Notes: generated by a model from the letters alone, not told the origin. A stretch of 64,000 nucleotides of DNA from Flavobacterium nackdongense (GCF_004355225.1 NZ_CP037933.1:3224001-3288000); one strand, 5' to 3'; shown: positions 18,040 to 27,336, numbered from the stretch's first letter. Made by a program: numbers and translations.

Positions 18040-18651
18040 ATGTATTTATTTGGAGCTGGTGGGCATTGCAAAGTGGTAATTGATATTATTCTAGCATCTA
18101 AAGTTCATAAGATTGAAAGTGTTATAGATCATAATCCGAAATCCGATTGTATTTTTGATATACCTATCGTGAACTTTAATCAGTTCACGAATGATGATGG
18201 TCAGTATTTTATTGTTTCGATTGGTGACAACAAAAAACGTAAAAGAGTAGTTGAACTTATAAAGGCTGTTTTTGTAAATGCGATACATCCATCCGCAATT
18301 ATTTCTAGATTTGCAAAGGTTTCTGAAGGGACAGTAGTAATGGCTGGAGCCATAATTAATGCGAATACAATTGTTGGGAAGCACTGTATTATCAATACAG
18401 GAGCAATTATAGATCACGATTGCATTATTGAAGATTTTGTTCATGTTTCGCCCAATGTTTCAGTGGCTGGAAATGTAACCATTGGGGAAGGGGCGCATTT
18501 GGGGATAGGAGTAACTGTTATCCAGGGAATAACAATTGGCAAATGGGCAGTTCTTGGAGCTGGAGCGGTAATTATAGAGAATGTGCCAGACTATGCCGTA
18601 GTGGTGGGTGTGCCCGGTAAAATTATAAAATTTAGTAACAAAAATGAATAA
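18040..18651 (+). CDS. PglD/NeuD-like sugar N-acyltransferase (left-handed beta-helix)
   Basis: 203 residues. An N-terminal Rossmann-like part binds the UDP-sugar (LFGAGGHCKVVIDI). From about residue 85 come hexapeptide repeats (INANTIVGKHCIINTGAIIDHDCIIEDFVHV), including the catalytic-type His in DHDC. PglD uses acetyl-CoA to acylate the 4-amine of UDP-QuiNAc4N. Being next to a dedicated ACP/KAS/reductase set, this one may use an acyl-ACP donor instead. It overlaps the aminotransferase gene by 8 bp. Confidence 0.85.
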   Translation: MYLFGAGGHCKVVIDIILASKVHKIESVIDHNPKSDCIFDIPIVNFNQFTNDDGQYFIVSIGDNKKRKRVVELIKAVFVNAIHPSAIISRFAKVSEGTVVMAGAIINANTIVGKHCIINTGAIIDHDCIIEDFVHVSPNVSVAGNVTIGEGAHLGIGVTVIQGITIGKWAVLGAGAVIIENVPDYAVVVGVPGKIIKFSNKNE

Positions 18652-19783
18652 ACCAAAAATATGGCTTTCCTCGCCGCATATGGGTGGAGGTGAACAAAAA
18701 TTTATACAAGAAGCATTTGATACCAATTGGATTGCGCCACTTGGCGCTAATGTGAATGGGCTAGAAAACGATTTGGAAAATTATCTAGGCGAAGATAAAT
18801 TTGTTGGTGCCTTAAGTTCGGGAACCGCCGCGGTTCATCTTGGTCTTATTTTATTAGGAGTTGAAGCAGGTGATGAGGTCATTTGTCAAAGTTTGACTTT
18901 TTCGGCTTCGGCCAATCCAATTCTCTATCTTGGAGCCACGCCCGTATTTGTGGATAGTGAATACGATACTTGGAATATATGCCCACAATCTTTAGAAAAA
19001 GCAATTCAGGACAGGATTGCTAAAGGGAAAAAGCCAAAAGTAATCGTTGCGGTTCATTTGTATGGAGTTCCTTATAAAATAGAAGAAATTAGAGCTGTAG
19101 CGGATCGGTATGAAATTCCAATTTTGGAAGACAGTGCAGAGGCGATTGGTAGCAGTTATAAGGGGCAAAAGTGCGGGACCTTTGGCGAAATTGGTATTTT
19201 GTCCTTTAATGGGAATAAGGTGATAACCACCTCAGGTGGAGGCGCTATTATTACCAAGACCAAAGAAGTAAAAGAAAAAGCCTTATTTTTTGCCACTCAA
19301 TCCCGAGATAATGCAGTGCATTATCAACACAGTGAAATAGGCTATAATTACCGTTTGAGTAATATTTGTGCAGGAATAGGAAGAGGACAGATGGAAGTAC
19401 TGGATGCACGTGTGCAGGCTCGTAGGATGATGCACGATTTCTATGTTGATTTATTCAAAGAAGTTGCAGGAGTTACTGTTTTTACAGCTCCCAATAACGA
19501 TTATTTTGCTAATTATTGGTTGAGTGCTGTTTTGATCGATCCCCAATTGACTAAAGGCATTGATCGAGAATCAGTGCGCTTGGTTTTTGAAGTGGAAAAT
19601 ATAGAATGTCGTCCTATTTGGAAACCTATGCATTTGCAACCCATTTTTGAAAAATACCCTTTTTATGGTACTACTGTGGCGGCTACTTTGTTTGAAAACG
19701 GCTTGTGTTTGCCCTCGGGTTCCAATCTGACTGATGAAGACAGAGCACGAATCAGTGAAGTAGTAAAGAAAATTTTTAAGTAA
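18644..19783 (+). CDS. PglE-like DegT/DnrJ/EryC1 aminotransferase
   Basis: 379 residues, PLP fold type I. The PLP lysine is in GILSFNGNKVITTSGGGAI, and DSAEAIGSSYKGQKCGTFGE carries the cofactor Asp. The start (IWLSSPHMGGGEQKFIQEAFDTNWIAPLG) matches the bacillosamine/QuiNAc4N aminotransferases. It should put an amine on C4 of the UDP-4-keto sugar made by the PglF-like dehydratase at 22.6 kb; the PglD-like enzyme then acylates it. Confidence 0.87.
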   Translation: MNKPKIWLSSPHMGGGEQKFIQEAFDTNWIAPLGANVNGLENDLENYLGEDKFVGALSSGTAAVHLGLILLGVEAGDEVICQSLTFSASANPILYLGATPVFVDSEYDTWNICPQSLEKAIQDRIAKGKKPKVIVAVHLYGVPYKIEEIRAVADRYEIPILEDSAEAIGSSYKGQKCGTFGEIGILSFNGNKVITTSGGGAIITKTKEVKEKALFFATQSRDNAVHYQHSEIGYNYRLSNICAGIGRGQMEVLDARVQARRMMHDFYVDLFKEVAGVTVFTAPNNDYFANYWLSAVLIDPQLTKGIDRESVRLVFEVENIECRPIWKPMHLQPIFEKYPFYGTTVAATLFENGLCLPSGSNLTDEDRARISEVVKKIFK

Positions 19784-19803
19784 AATAGTTTGTTTTTTAA
19801 ACA

Positions 19804-20352
19804 ATGAAATTAGAACCCACCTTTATAAATGATTTAGTTGTCCTGAATCCAGCTGTTTTTGAGGATGAAAGAGGCTATTTCTTTGAAGCGTATAACAAGA
19901 GTAAATTTCTTGATTTAGGTATTGCTATTGATTTTGTGCAGGACAATCAATCTTTTTCTAAACGAGGCACCTTGAGAGGCTTGCATTATCAAAATCCCCC
20001 TTATGCGCAGACTAAATTGATTCGCGTGTTGCAAGGGGAAATTATGGATGTAGCGGTCGATTTGAGAAAGGATTCCCCGACTTATGGACAACAATTCGGA
20101 ATTGTACTGTCGGCTGAGAACAAAAAACAGCTTTTGGTTCCGCATGGTTTTGCCCATGGCTTTTCGGTTTTGAGTGAAACGGCTGTGGTGCTGTATAAAT
20201 GCGACCAATTTTACAACAAGGAAAGCGAAGGCGGTATTCGTTTTGACGATCCCACATTAAATATCGATTGGGGAATGGATTTAGCGGCAGCTATTGTTTC
20301 AGAGAAAGACCTGATTTTGCCTCATTTTGAAAATTGTAATTCCCAATTTTAA
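19804..20352 (+). CDS. rfbC: dTDP-4-dehydrorhamnose 3,5-epimerase
   Basis: 182 residues, cupin fold. TLRGLHYQNPPYAQTKLIRVLQGEIMDVAVDLR has the catalytic His, and VPHGFAHGFSVLSE and FDDPTLNIDWG are family signatures. It converts dTDP-4-keto-6-deoxyglucose to dTDP-4-keto-rhamnose. It lies 20 bp after the aminotransferase and 88 bp before rfbD; that gap contains a 60-nt palindromic element. Confidence 0.93.
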   Translation: MKLEPTFINDLVVLNPAVFEDERGYFFEAYNKSKFLDLGIAIDFVQDNQSFSKRGTLRGLHYQNPPYAQTKLIRVLQGEIMDVAVDLRKDSPTYGQQFGIVLSAENKKQLLVPHGFAHGFSVLSETAVVLYKCDQFYNKESEGGIRFDDPTLNIDWGMDLAAAIVSEKDLILPHFENCNSQF

Positions 20353-20411
20353 TGAAACACCCCCGACCATGCTTCTTGACACCATCGGATATGATTATGG
20401 GTGTTCCATCT
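20352..20411 (+). repeat. 60-nt palindromic element, copy 1 (rfbC-rfbD gap)
   Basis: Starts on the last base of the rfbC stop. It aligns without gaps to 31697-31756. The outer arms ATGAAACACCC and GGGTGTTCCAT can pair; the second copy has G-C where this one has A-T, a compensatory change. It ends about 30 nt before the rfbD ATG. Its nature (RNA motif, REP-like repeat or relic) is open. Confidence 0.5.
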
Positions 20412-20440
20412 GACCTTTAAAAAAACAATAAAATAAACAG

Positions 20441-21304
20441 ATGAAAAAAATACTTGTAACGGGAGCCAATGGACAATTGGGTTCTGAAATCAAAGTCTTG
20501 GCTATTGCTTATCCCAATTTCGATTTTGTTTTTACCGATATTGAAGATTTTCCTTTGGATCAAGAAGAGGTAATCATTTCGAATTTCAAACAAATTGAGC
20601 CTGATATTGTAATCAATTGTGCTGCTTATACCGCCGTAGATAAAGCGGAAACCGATTCGATTACTGCCGATACCATTAATCATTTGGCTATTGCCACTTT
20701 GGCCAGTTTATGCGCAGATTCAGGAGCGAAACTCGTTCATATTTCAACTGATTATGTGTTTGATGGTAGTTCTCCTATCGCTTATACCGAAGAAGATCAA
20801 CCCAACCCGAAAAGCGTTTATGGGGTTACCAAATTAGCTGGAGAAATGGCTTGTTTGAAAAATTGTCCCGAGAGTATAATAATCAGAACTGCTTGGGTTT
20901 ATTCGGAATTTGGAAATAATTTTGTCAAAACGATGTTGCGGTTAATGACCGAACGAGATAGTTTGGGAGTAGTCAACGACCAAGTGGGTTCACCGACTTA
21001 TGCGGCCGATTTGGCTCAGGTAATTTTGACCATTTTGGACAGCTCAAAGTGGGAAACCGGAATTTACCATTATTCGAATGCAGGGGAAATCAGTTGGTTT
21101 CAATTTGCGCAAGACATCAAGGAGATTGGACGTAAAACTTGTGACATCAAAGGCATTCCCGCGTCGAGTTATCCGACTCCAGCCGAAAGACCCGCTTATT
21201 CGTTATTGGACAAATCGAAGATTAGAGCGGTTTACGGAATTGAACCGATTGATTATAAAGTTAGTCTTCAGATTATGATGGGGAAGTTGTTGAAAAATCA
21301 ATAG
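20441..21304 (+). CDS. rfbD: dTDP-4-dehydrorhamnose reductase
   Basis: 287 residues, extended SDR. GANGQLGSEIK binds NADPH, and the catalytic pair is in YGVTKLAGEMA. STDYVFDGSSPIAYTEED and VNDQVGSPTYAADLA are typical of RmlD. It makes dTDP-L-rhamnose, the donor for the rhamnosyltransferase-like gene at 7.26 kb. Confidence 0.93.
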   Translation: MKKILVTGANGQLGSEIKVLAIAYPNFDFVFTDIEDFPLDQEEVIISNFKQIEPDIVINCAAYTAVDKAETDSITADTINHLAIATLASLCADSGAKLVHISTDYVFDGSSPIAYTEEDQPNPKSVYGVTKLAGEMACLKNCPESIIIRTAWVYSEFGNNFVKTMLRLMTERDSLGVVNDQVGSPTYAADLAQVILTILDSSKWETGIYHYSNAGEISWFQFAQDIKEIGRKTCDIKGIPASSYPTPAERPAYSLLDKSKIRAVYGIEPIDYKVSLQIMMGKLLKNQ

Positions 21305-21419
21305 CAGTTACAATAGCAATAACAATTACGATACAATGCTTAAATGTTTAATCGGTTAATTGGTTAACTGAAAACTGAAAACTGAAAACCGAAACTGAGA
21401 ACCGAAAACCTATAACACT
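21305..21419. repeat. Low-complexity intergenic repeat
   Basis: A short spacer of repeated words (TTAATCGGTTAATTGGTTAACTG, then GAAAACTGAAAACTGAAAACCG). It is the first copy of a repeat family that fills many gaps between 27 and 38 kb. Confidence 0.55.
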
Positions 21420-22289
21420 ATGAAAGGAATTATTTTAGCCGGAGGATCCGGTACCCGTTTGCATCCTTTGACTTTGGCGATGAGCAAGCAGATGATGCCC
21501 GTATATGACAAACCTATGATCTATTATCCCCTGTCGACTTTGATGATGGCGGGGATTCATGAAATATTAATTATTTCGACCCCGCACGATTTGCCTAATT
21601 TTGAAAAGTTATTAGGCGATGGTTCGGCTATCGGTTGTCAGTTTAGTTATGCTGAGCAGGCTATTCCCAATGGTTTGGCGCAAGCTTTTGTTATTGGTGC
21701 CGATTTTATTGGTTCCGATAGTGTCGCTTTGGTTTTAGGAGACAATATTTTCTTTGGTGCCAATATGGGAGAATTGTTGCAATCGAATACCAATCCAAGC
21801 GGAGGTGTTGTTTTTGCCTACCATGTTTCTGATCCTGAGCGTTATGGTGTGGTTGAATTTGACGAAAACAATAAGGCGCTGTCTATTGAAGAAAAACCTT
21901 TAGAACCTAAATCGAATTTTGCCGTTCCCGGCTTGTATTTTTATGATAATTCGGTAGTGGAAATTGCCAAAAACATTCAGCCTAGTGCAAGAGGGGAATA
22001 TGAAATCACCGATGTGAACAAGGTATATCTAGAGCAAGGCGCTTTGAAAGTGGGTATACTGAATAGAGGTACCGCTTGGTTGGATACGGGAACTTTCAAT
22101 AGTTTGATGCAGGCCGGGCAATTTGTTCAGGTTATAGAAGAGCGTCAAGGTTTAAAAATCGGATGTATCGAAGAAATTGCTTGGCGGCAAGGTTTTATTA
22201 GCTCCGAACAGCTGCGATTATTGGCGGCACCCTTAGTTAAATCAGGTTATGGCGACTATTTGCTGCAGCTTTTAAAATATAAAAAATAA
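21420..22289 (+). CDS. rfbA: Glucose-1-phosphate thymidylyltransferase
   Basis: 289 residues. [36 protein letters not shown] is the nucleotidyltransferase signature loop; [17 protein letters not shown] and GTAWLDTGT follow in the expected order. It makes dTDP-glucose, the first step to rhamnose. A terminator stands just after the gene, so rfbCDA ends a transcription unit. Confidence 0.95.
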   Translation: MKGIILAGGSGTRLHPLTLAMSKQMMPVYDKPMIYYPLSTLMMAGIHEILIISTPHDLPNFEKLLGDGSAIGCQFSYAEQAIPNGLAQAFVIGADFIGSDSVALVLGDNIFFGANMGELLQSNTNPSGGVVFAYHVSDPERYGVVEFDENNKALSIEEKPLEPKSNFAVPGLYFYDNSVVEIAKNIQPSARGEYEITDVNKVYLEQGALKVGILNRGTAWLDTGTFNSLMQAGQFVQVIEERQGLKIGCIEEIAWRQGFISSEQLRLLAAPLVKSGYGDYLLQLLKYKK

Positions 22290-22295
22290 GAATTG

Positions 22296-22319
22296 AATCC
22301 CGTAGCAGCGGGATTTTTT
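22296..22319 (+). terminator. Rho-independent terminator after rfbA
   Basis: A 7-bp stem AATCCCG/CGGGATT around a TAGCAG loop, followed by TTTTTT. It lies 6 bp after the rfbA stop. Confidence 0.8.
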
Positions 22320-22645
22320 GTTTTTTAAAGCGTCTCTATTGCTGCCTAAATTAAGTGAAAAACTATTGCTGCGAAATTTGAGCTGTTATTTGTACTAAAA
22401 GCACCACAATTGATCTTGGTTCGTGTCGTTTGTCAGGGTTTTTATCTTTTTATCTTTTTATCGTATATCTTATCTTTTTTATTGCTATTTTTGTTTTTTT
22501 TAACATATTGTTTTGTTTGCAAGTTAAGTTTGATAATAATTTAAAGGATTAATTATTTAGCGTTGGTTTTTAATTTTACTTTGTAAGGTTATCACTAGAT
22601 TTTTAAAAATACACCAAGAAATGAATACTAAATACTTTGTTTAAG
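22320..22645. other. AT-rich gap before the PglF-like gene
   Basis: 326 bp with no gene. A block of repeated CTTTTTAT words lies at about 22441-22485. The promoter of the following dehydratase should be here, but I could not point to a clear TAnnTTTG box. Confidence 0.4.
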
Positions 22646-24592
22646 ATGGGAAAAAATAGTACGAAGAGTTATTTTTCGCGGGACAATATAAGATTCAATA
22701 TTCATAATTTAAGCTATTTGCCGAGATGGATTATCATCTTAATTGATTTTTCTGTTTTGGTTCTTTCCTTCTTTTTTACTTATTTGATTTTTGACGGTAC
22801 GGGACTCGATTATATTGTGACCAAGCGTTATGGTGTGTTTGTCGGCTTTCTGATGGGAGTCAATTTGTTTTTCTTTTGGTTATTCAGAACCTATGCTGGG
22901 ATTATCAGACATTCATCCTACATTGACGCTGTAAAACTCTTATTTTCACAGACCGCAGTCTTGGTTTTTTTCTTGTTTTTTAATTTTTTGTTTGAGTTGT
23001 ACTTTCAGCAAAAAGCATTTTTAAATACTGCCTTTTTTATCAATATCGTTCTTTCGTTTTGTGGATTGTTTTTGTATAGGGTAGTAGTTAAGCAAACATT
23101 TGAACTTTATTTTGTTGAAAAAAATAACACTAAATTAATTAAGACGATAATTTATGGTACGGATGCTAATGCAATATCCATTGCAAATGCCTTAAAATTT
23201 GAAAGTCCCTCTCGGTTTAAAATTATTGGTTTCGTAGACAAAAATAATCAGAATGCTTCCAAGCGTATGTTGGATTTGCCTATTTTAGTTTTACGAAAAA
23301 AACTTCCTTCATTGATGCGATCTGTCGGTGCCGAAGGGGTTGTAATTGCGGATAAAAGTTTATCCAAAGAAGAACAAGTCGCTTTGATTGATCAATGTAT
23401 TGAATACAATCTTAAGGTGTTTTCTGTCCCAACAATCTTAGACTGGGAAGATCAGAAGGAGATTTCTCAAAAAGTAAAAAACATTCAAATTGAAGATTTA
23501 CTCGAACGAGAACCCATCGTATTGGATACTGTTTCCATTTGTGATCAATTGAAAGGTAAAACGGTTCTGATTACGGGTGCTGCAGGATCTATTGGGAGCG
23601 AGATCGTACGGCAAATATTAGGCTTTGAGCCCAAAAAAGTAATTATTTTGGATCAGGCTGAGACCCCTCTGCATCACGTAGGGCTCGAGGTGGAGACCAT
23701 CAAGGGGAGTGTGGATATTCACTCTATTATTGCCGATATCCGTGATAGAGCAGCTTTAGAAAGAGTGTTTAAATTATATAAACCCAACATGGTTTATCAC
23801 GCTGCTGCTTACAAACATGTGCCGTTGATGGAAGAGAATCCCTCGCAAGCTATTTTGACCAACGTCAATGGTACTAAAAATTTAGCGGATTTATCTTGTG
23901 AATATGGGGTGCATAAATTTGTTATGATTTCGACTGATAAAGCGGTTAACCCCAGTAACGTAATGGGAGCGAGTAAGCGCATAGCCGAAAAGTATGTGCA
24001 ATCCCTTCACCTGAAATATAAGAGTGATCATGATATCTATTCCACAAAATTTATAACTACCCGATTTGGGAATGTATTAGGGTCTAACGGATCGGTTGTT
24101 CCTTTGTTTTCGAAACAAATTGCCGAAGGAGGCCCCTTAACGATCACCCATCCTGATATTATTCGTTATTTTATGACCATTCCTGAGGCTTGTCAATTGG
24201 TTTTGGAAGCGGGTGCAATGGGCAATGGGGGTGAGATTTATATTTTTGATATGGGTAAGCCGGTCAAAATTATTGATTTGGCTCGCAAGATGATTAAGTT
24301 GGCTGGTTATATTCCCGATCGCGATATCAAAATTAAGATTGTCGGTTTACGACCTGGCGAAAAATTATACGAAGAATTGCTCAATGATACTTCGAAAACT
24401 TTGCCCACGTATCACGAAAAAATCATGATAGCTCAGGAAATTCAAGAGGAATTCTTGGATTTGCATACTAATATCCAAGAGCTTATCGGAATAGCTGCTT
24501 TCTTTGACAATGATGATATCGTCGCCAAAATGAAAAAGATAGTGCCAGAGTTTATCAGTATGAATTCTAGTTTTCAGGTATTGGATAAATAG
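22646..24592 (+). CDS. PglF/WbpM-like UDP-GlcNAc 4,6-dehydratase (membrane)
   Basis: 648 residues from ATG 22646; the in-frame TTG 9 bp upstream is a poorer start. Four hydrophobic segments fill residues about 25-150, then a CoA-binding-like Rossmann domain (TIIYGTDANAISIANAL), then the catalytic SDR domain (VLITGAAGSIGSEIVRQI). The active site reads ISTDKAVNPSNVMGASKR, with Met in place of the usual SDR Tyr, as known for the PglF/WbpM group. It makes UDP-4-keto-6-deoxy-GlcNAc for the PglE- and PglD-like enzymes at 18-20 kb. Confidence 0.9.
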   Translation: MGKNSTKSYFSRDNIRFNIHNLSYLPRWIIILIDFSVLVLSFFFTYLIFDGTGLDYIVTKRYGVFVGFLMGVNLFFFWLFRTYAGIIRHSSYIDAVKLLFSQTAVLVFFLFFNFLFELYFQQKAFLNTAFFINIVLSFCGLFLYRVVVKQTFELYFVEKNNTKLIKTIIYGTDANAISIANALKFESPSRFKIIGFVDKNNQNASKRMLDLPILVLRKKLPSLMRSVGAEGVVIADKSLSKEEQVALIDQCIEYNLKVFSVPTILDWEDQKEISQKVKNIQIEDLLEREPIVLDTVSICDQLKGKTVLITGAAGSIGSEIVRQILGFEPKKVIILDQAETPLHHVGLEVETIKGSVDIHSIIADIRDRAALERVFKLYKPNMVYHAAAYKHVPLMEENPSQAILTNVNGTKNLADLSCEYGVHKFVMISTDKAVNPSNVMGASKRIAEKYVQSLHLKYKSDHDIYSTKFITTRFGNVLGSNGSVVPLFSKQIAEGGPLTITHPDIIRYFMTIPEACQLVLEAGAMGNGGEIYIFDMGKPVKIIDLARKMIKLAGYIPDRDIKIKIVGLRPGEKLYEELLNDTSKTLPTYHEKIMIAQEIQEEFLDLHTNIQELIGIAAFFDNDDIVAKMKKIVPEFISMNSSFQVLDK

Positions 24593-24668
24593 AAGGATGT
24601 TGGGAGCTGGAAGCTAGAAGAATGGAGGAGGAAATTCCAAAAAAAAGCAAATTCCAAAAATAAATTCC

Positions 24669-24712
24669 AAATTCCAAATTTCAAAGTGTGCTTTGGGATT
24701 TGGAATTTTTTT
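24669..24712. terminator. Bidirectional terminator between convergent genes
   Basis: An 18-bp stem (AAATTCCAAATTTCAAAG against CTTTGGGATTTGGAATTT, with G-U pairs) around a TGTG loop, then a T run on the + strand. It lies between the dehydratase stop and the stop of the minus-strand phosphatase. Confidence 0.8.
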
Positions 24713-25448
24713 ATAGTCTGAAAAACTGATTGTTTTCGATGGTTTCTTGTAGGGGCGTAGGGTCTTTTAATTTAATTTTTTGGTTGAAAGCCGCAATATG
24801 TTTTAGGTGATGCACATCTGAACCCACATAAGTATACATTCCGTTTTGTAGCAATTTTTCCGCAATTTTAGCGATGCCTTCACCATAATAGCCCACGACC
24901 GATAGCAAGTTCAGTTGCAATAGACAACCCGCGTTCCTCAATTTTTGGTACTCATCGATATTGTTGTGGTAAAACACATATCGCTCCGGATGAGCTAAAA
25001 CGGGAATATAGCCTGCCACCTGCAAATCAAATAGAATAGAATACAATTGGATGGGTGGGTTGATGTAGGACATTTCTACTAGGACATAGTTGTCTTTGAG
25101 GGTCAATAGGGGCTCCGATTGAAAGAGCTTGACAAAATTATCGTCCATCATATATTCTGCCGCGGCCCGAAAGGGAATCGAAATGCTGTTTTGCTGCAAT
25201 TCGATACGGGTGCTCCTTGCTGTCTCTTGGATGATTTCCGAAGTGTTTTCCCAAAAATGGTGCATTACGTGCGGCGTAGTGATGCATTGCGAAGTTCCGA
25301 ATCCCTGAAGTGCTGTGATTAAGTTGATACTGTCCTGAATTGTTTTGGCACCATCGTCGATTCCGGGTAAAAGATGCGAATGAATGTCAATGTAATTCTG
25401 AGGAATTAAATCCTTTAAAAGCGGTTTTGATTTGAATAGTGATAACAT
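24711..25448 (-). CDS. CpsB/CapC-like tyrosine-protein phosphatase (PHP family)
   Basis: 245 residues from the ATG at 25448 (MLSLFKSK), preferred over an upstream in-frame start because a promoter box lies just before it. The PHP metal motif is DIHSHLLPGIDDGA; later come ITTPHVMHHFW, VLAHPERYVFY and YVGSDVHH, which supply the other metal ligands. CpsB-type enzymes dephosphorylate the BY-kinase that controls capsule export. The copolymerase at 3.6 kb has no kinase domain, so the substrate is not visible in this window. It is the only convincing gene on the minus strand. Confidence 0.85.
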   Translation of the reverse strand: MLSLFKSKPLLKDLIPQNYIDIHSHLLPGIDDGAKTIQDSINLITALQGFGTSQCITTPHVMHHFWENTSEIIQETARSTRIELQQNSISIPFRAAAEYMMDDNFVKLFQSEPLLTLKDNYVLVEMSYINPPIQLYSILFDLQVAGYIPVLAHPERYVFYHNNIDEYQKLRNAGCLLQLNLLSVVGYYGEGIAKIAEKLLQNGMYTYVGSDVHHLKHIAAFNQKIKLKDPTPLQETIENNQFFRL

Positions 25449-25452
25449 GCTG

Positions 25453-25460
25453 CAAAGATA
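25453..25460 (-). promoter_or_regulatory. TAnnTTTG -7 box of the phosphatase gene
   Basis: TATCTTTG on the minus strand, 4 bp before the chosen ATG. This predicts a very short or absent 5' leader. Confidence 0.5.
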
Positions 25461-25852
25461 CGAAAAATGTTGACGGTTATCGGTTGACCAAGGCATTCGC
25501 GTTTAAAATTTTCACACACGAATTGCACGAATTAGCACAAATTGTATTACTATTTTAAATTAAATTCTACGAATTTTAGTTGATTTTAAGAATTCGTGTA
25601 ATCAAAACAGATCGAAATCTGTGTCAATTTGTGAAATCTGTGTCAATTTTTTTTAAAAGCGAATGACCTGTCGGTTGACTGTTTTCGGTTTTCAGTTATT
25701 TAAATCCGACTTCTGCATTTTATAATCCGTTTTTTGCAATCTGCAATCTTCAGTTTGTTTTTTGCAATTTACTTCTGAAATCTTTCGGTACTGTTTCTAT
25801 AATCTGCTTTCTGAGATTTGTTCTTAGAGCGCCCTTTTTGAATAGTGCTTTG

Positions 25853-25891
25853 AAACAAAAAGTTTAAAAGTATGCTTTAAACTTTTTGTTT
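25853..25891. terminator. Perfect 16-bp inverted repeat
   Basis: AAACAAAAAGTTTAAA and its exact complement, separated by 7 nt (AGTATGC). It may be a weak AT-rich terminator or an operator 40 bp upstream of the ATPase promoter box. Confidence 0.5.
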
Positions 25892-25928
25892 ATTGTATTA
25901 AAATTTTAATTATGTTTAAAATTTTGTG

Positions 25929-25936
25929 TATATTTG
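25929..25936 (+). promoter_or_regulatory. TAnnTTTG -7 box of the first DUF4143 ATPase
   Basis: TATATTTG, 28 bp before the ATG at 25965. Confidence 0.5.
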
Positions 25937-25964
25937 TGATAACTTTAAAACGTAATAATATCAA

Positions 25965-27182
25965 ATGTCCTATACGATTCCTCTTTCTATTGTAAAAAGA
26001 GAAGACTACCTCGAGAGGGTACTTCCTTTTATTGGTAAGAATTTGATCAAGGTTTTTACGGGTCAACGCCGTGTGGGCAAAAGCTATTTGTTGTTTCAGA
26101 TTATGAATTATTTATTGGAGCAAGATAGTCAAGTGGCAATAGTTTACATTAACAAGGAAGATATTGCTTTCTCGGCAATAAAAACGGCTCAGGATTTGCA
26201 CGATTATGTTATGTTGCAAAAATCTAATACGACCAAAACTTATGTTTTCATTGATGAAATTCAGGATATTGAGCATTTTGAAACGGCATTGCGTTCCTTG
26301 TTGCTTCAAGAGGATTTAGATTTGTATATTACCGGTAGTAATGCTAAATTATTATCGGGAGATATTGCTGGCTATCTAAGCGGACGTGCAATCGAAATCG
26401 TGGTTTATAGTTTATCATATCCCGAGTTTTTGGTTTTTCATTCTTTACAAGATGGAGACAAAACACTAGAAATGTATATCAAATACGGAGGGCTTCCCTA
26501 TTTAAAAAATCTAGTATTAGAGGAAGCTATTGTTTTTGAATATTTAAAAAACATATACAACAGCATTGTGTATCGGGACATTATCAATCGGTTTTCCATT
26601 CGGACTGTTTCGTTTTTGGAACAATTGGTTTTGTTTTTGGCAAGCAACATTGGGAGCCTTTTTTCGGCTAAAAAAATCAGTGATTTTTTGAAATCCCAGC
26701 GTATCAATATGGCTTCCAATCAGGTGCAAACTTACAGTGACTATTTGGTCAATGCTTTTTTGGTTCATAGGGTCAGTCGTTACGATTTAATAGGAAAAAG
26801 AATTTTTGAAACGGGCGAAAAATATTATTTTGAGAATTTAGGTATTCGAAATGCTTTGTGGGGTTATCGACTGGAAGATCGGGGTAAAATTATGGAAAAT
26901 GTAGTTTACAATCATTTGTTATTCCGAGGTTATCAGGTTCAGGTGGGCACTTTAGGTGCTTTAGAAATAGATTTTGTTGCTCAGCGTACGGGCGAAAAAG
27001 TATATCTGCAAGTGGCATTATCTACAAATGAATCCCAAACGATGGAACGTGAATTTGGTAATTTAAAAAAGATTAATGATAATTTTCCTAAAATGGTTGT
27101 AACCCTTGATGCCTTTCAGGGCAATACCAATGAAGGGATTTTGGCTATAGATTTGAGAAGCTTTCTTTTGAGTTTTAAATAA
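25965..27182 (+). CDS. AAA-family ATPase with C-terminal DUF4143/nuclease-like domain (copy 1)
   Basis: 405 residues. Walker A is GQRRVGKS (33-40) and Walker B is VFIDE (94-98), followed by the sensor-like YITGSNAKLLSGD typical of the AAA_14 group. The middle part looks like a winged helix. The C-terminal DUF4143 region has ALEIDFVAQRTGEKVYLQVAL, which resembles a PD-(D/E)XK core but with Gln-Val where an active nuclease has Glu-x-Lys. These ATPases are widespread and uncharacterised. It has its own promoter box and no glycan role can be inferred. Three more members lie in the window. Confidence 0.82.
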   Translation: MSYTIPLSIVKREDYLERVLPFIGKNLIKVFTGQRRVGKSYLLFQIMNYLLEQDSQVAIVYINKEDIAFSAIKTAQDLHDYVMLQKSNTTKTYVFIDEIQDIEHFETALRSLLLQEDLDLYITGSNAKLLSGDIAGYLSGRAIEIVVYSLSYPEFLVFHSLQDGDKTLEMYIKYGGLPYLKNLVLEEAIVFEYLKNIYNSIVYRDIINRFSIRTVSFLEQLVLFLASNIGSLFSAKKISDFLKSQRINMASNQVQTYSDYLVNAFLVHRVSRYDLIGKRIFETGEKYYFENLGIRNALWGYRLEDRGKIMENVVYNHLLFRGYQVQVGTLGALEIDFVAQRTGEKVYLQVALSTNESQTMEREFGNLKKINDNFPKMVVTLDAFQGNTNEGILAIDLRSFLLSFK

Positions 27183-27310
27183 AAGGGATGTTCGCCATCT
27201 GGATCGGTTAATTGGTTAATCGGTTAACTGTTTAATTGTGGAGGTTTGTTTTTTATCGGTTATCCGTTGCTTACAATCGGTTTTCTGCCATCTGCCATAA
27301 TCTATAGAAA
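27183..27310. repeat. Intergenic repeat of the TTAATCGGTTAA family
   Basis: Contains GGTTAATTGGTTAATCGGTTAACTG and related words between the ATPase and the ABC permease promoter. Confidence 0.5.
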
Positions 27311-27336
27311 TTCCAAACTTCTAGTCAATAAATTAT

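Larger units (their letters stand above)
25461..25964. other. Repeat-rich divergent gap
   Basis: About 500 bp without a gene between the phosphatase and the first DUF4143 ATPase. It holds CGAATTGCACGAATTAGCAC-type words, a tandem AAATCTGTGTCAATTT pair near 25615-25650, and low-complexity TTTGCAATCTGC words. A perfect inverted repeat and a promoter box at its right end are listed separately. Confidence 0.5.

Noticed and set aside
20352..20411. Hammerhead or other self-cleaving ribozyme (GAAAC next to a stem)
   Set aside because: The CUGAUGA core and a proper cleavage triplet arrangement are missing on both strands.
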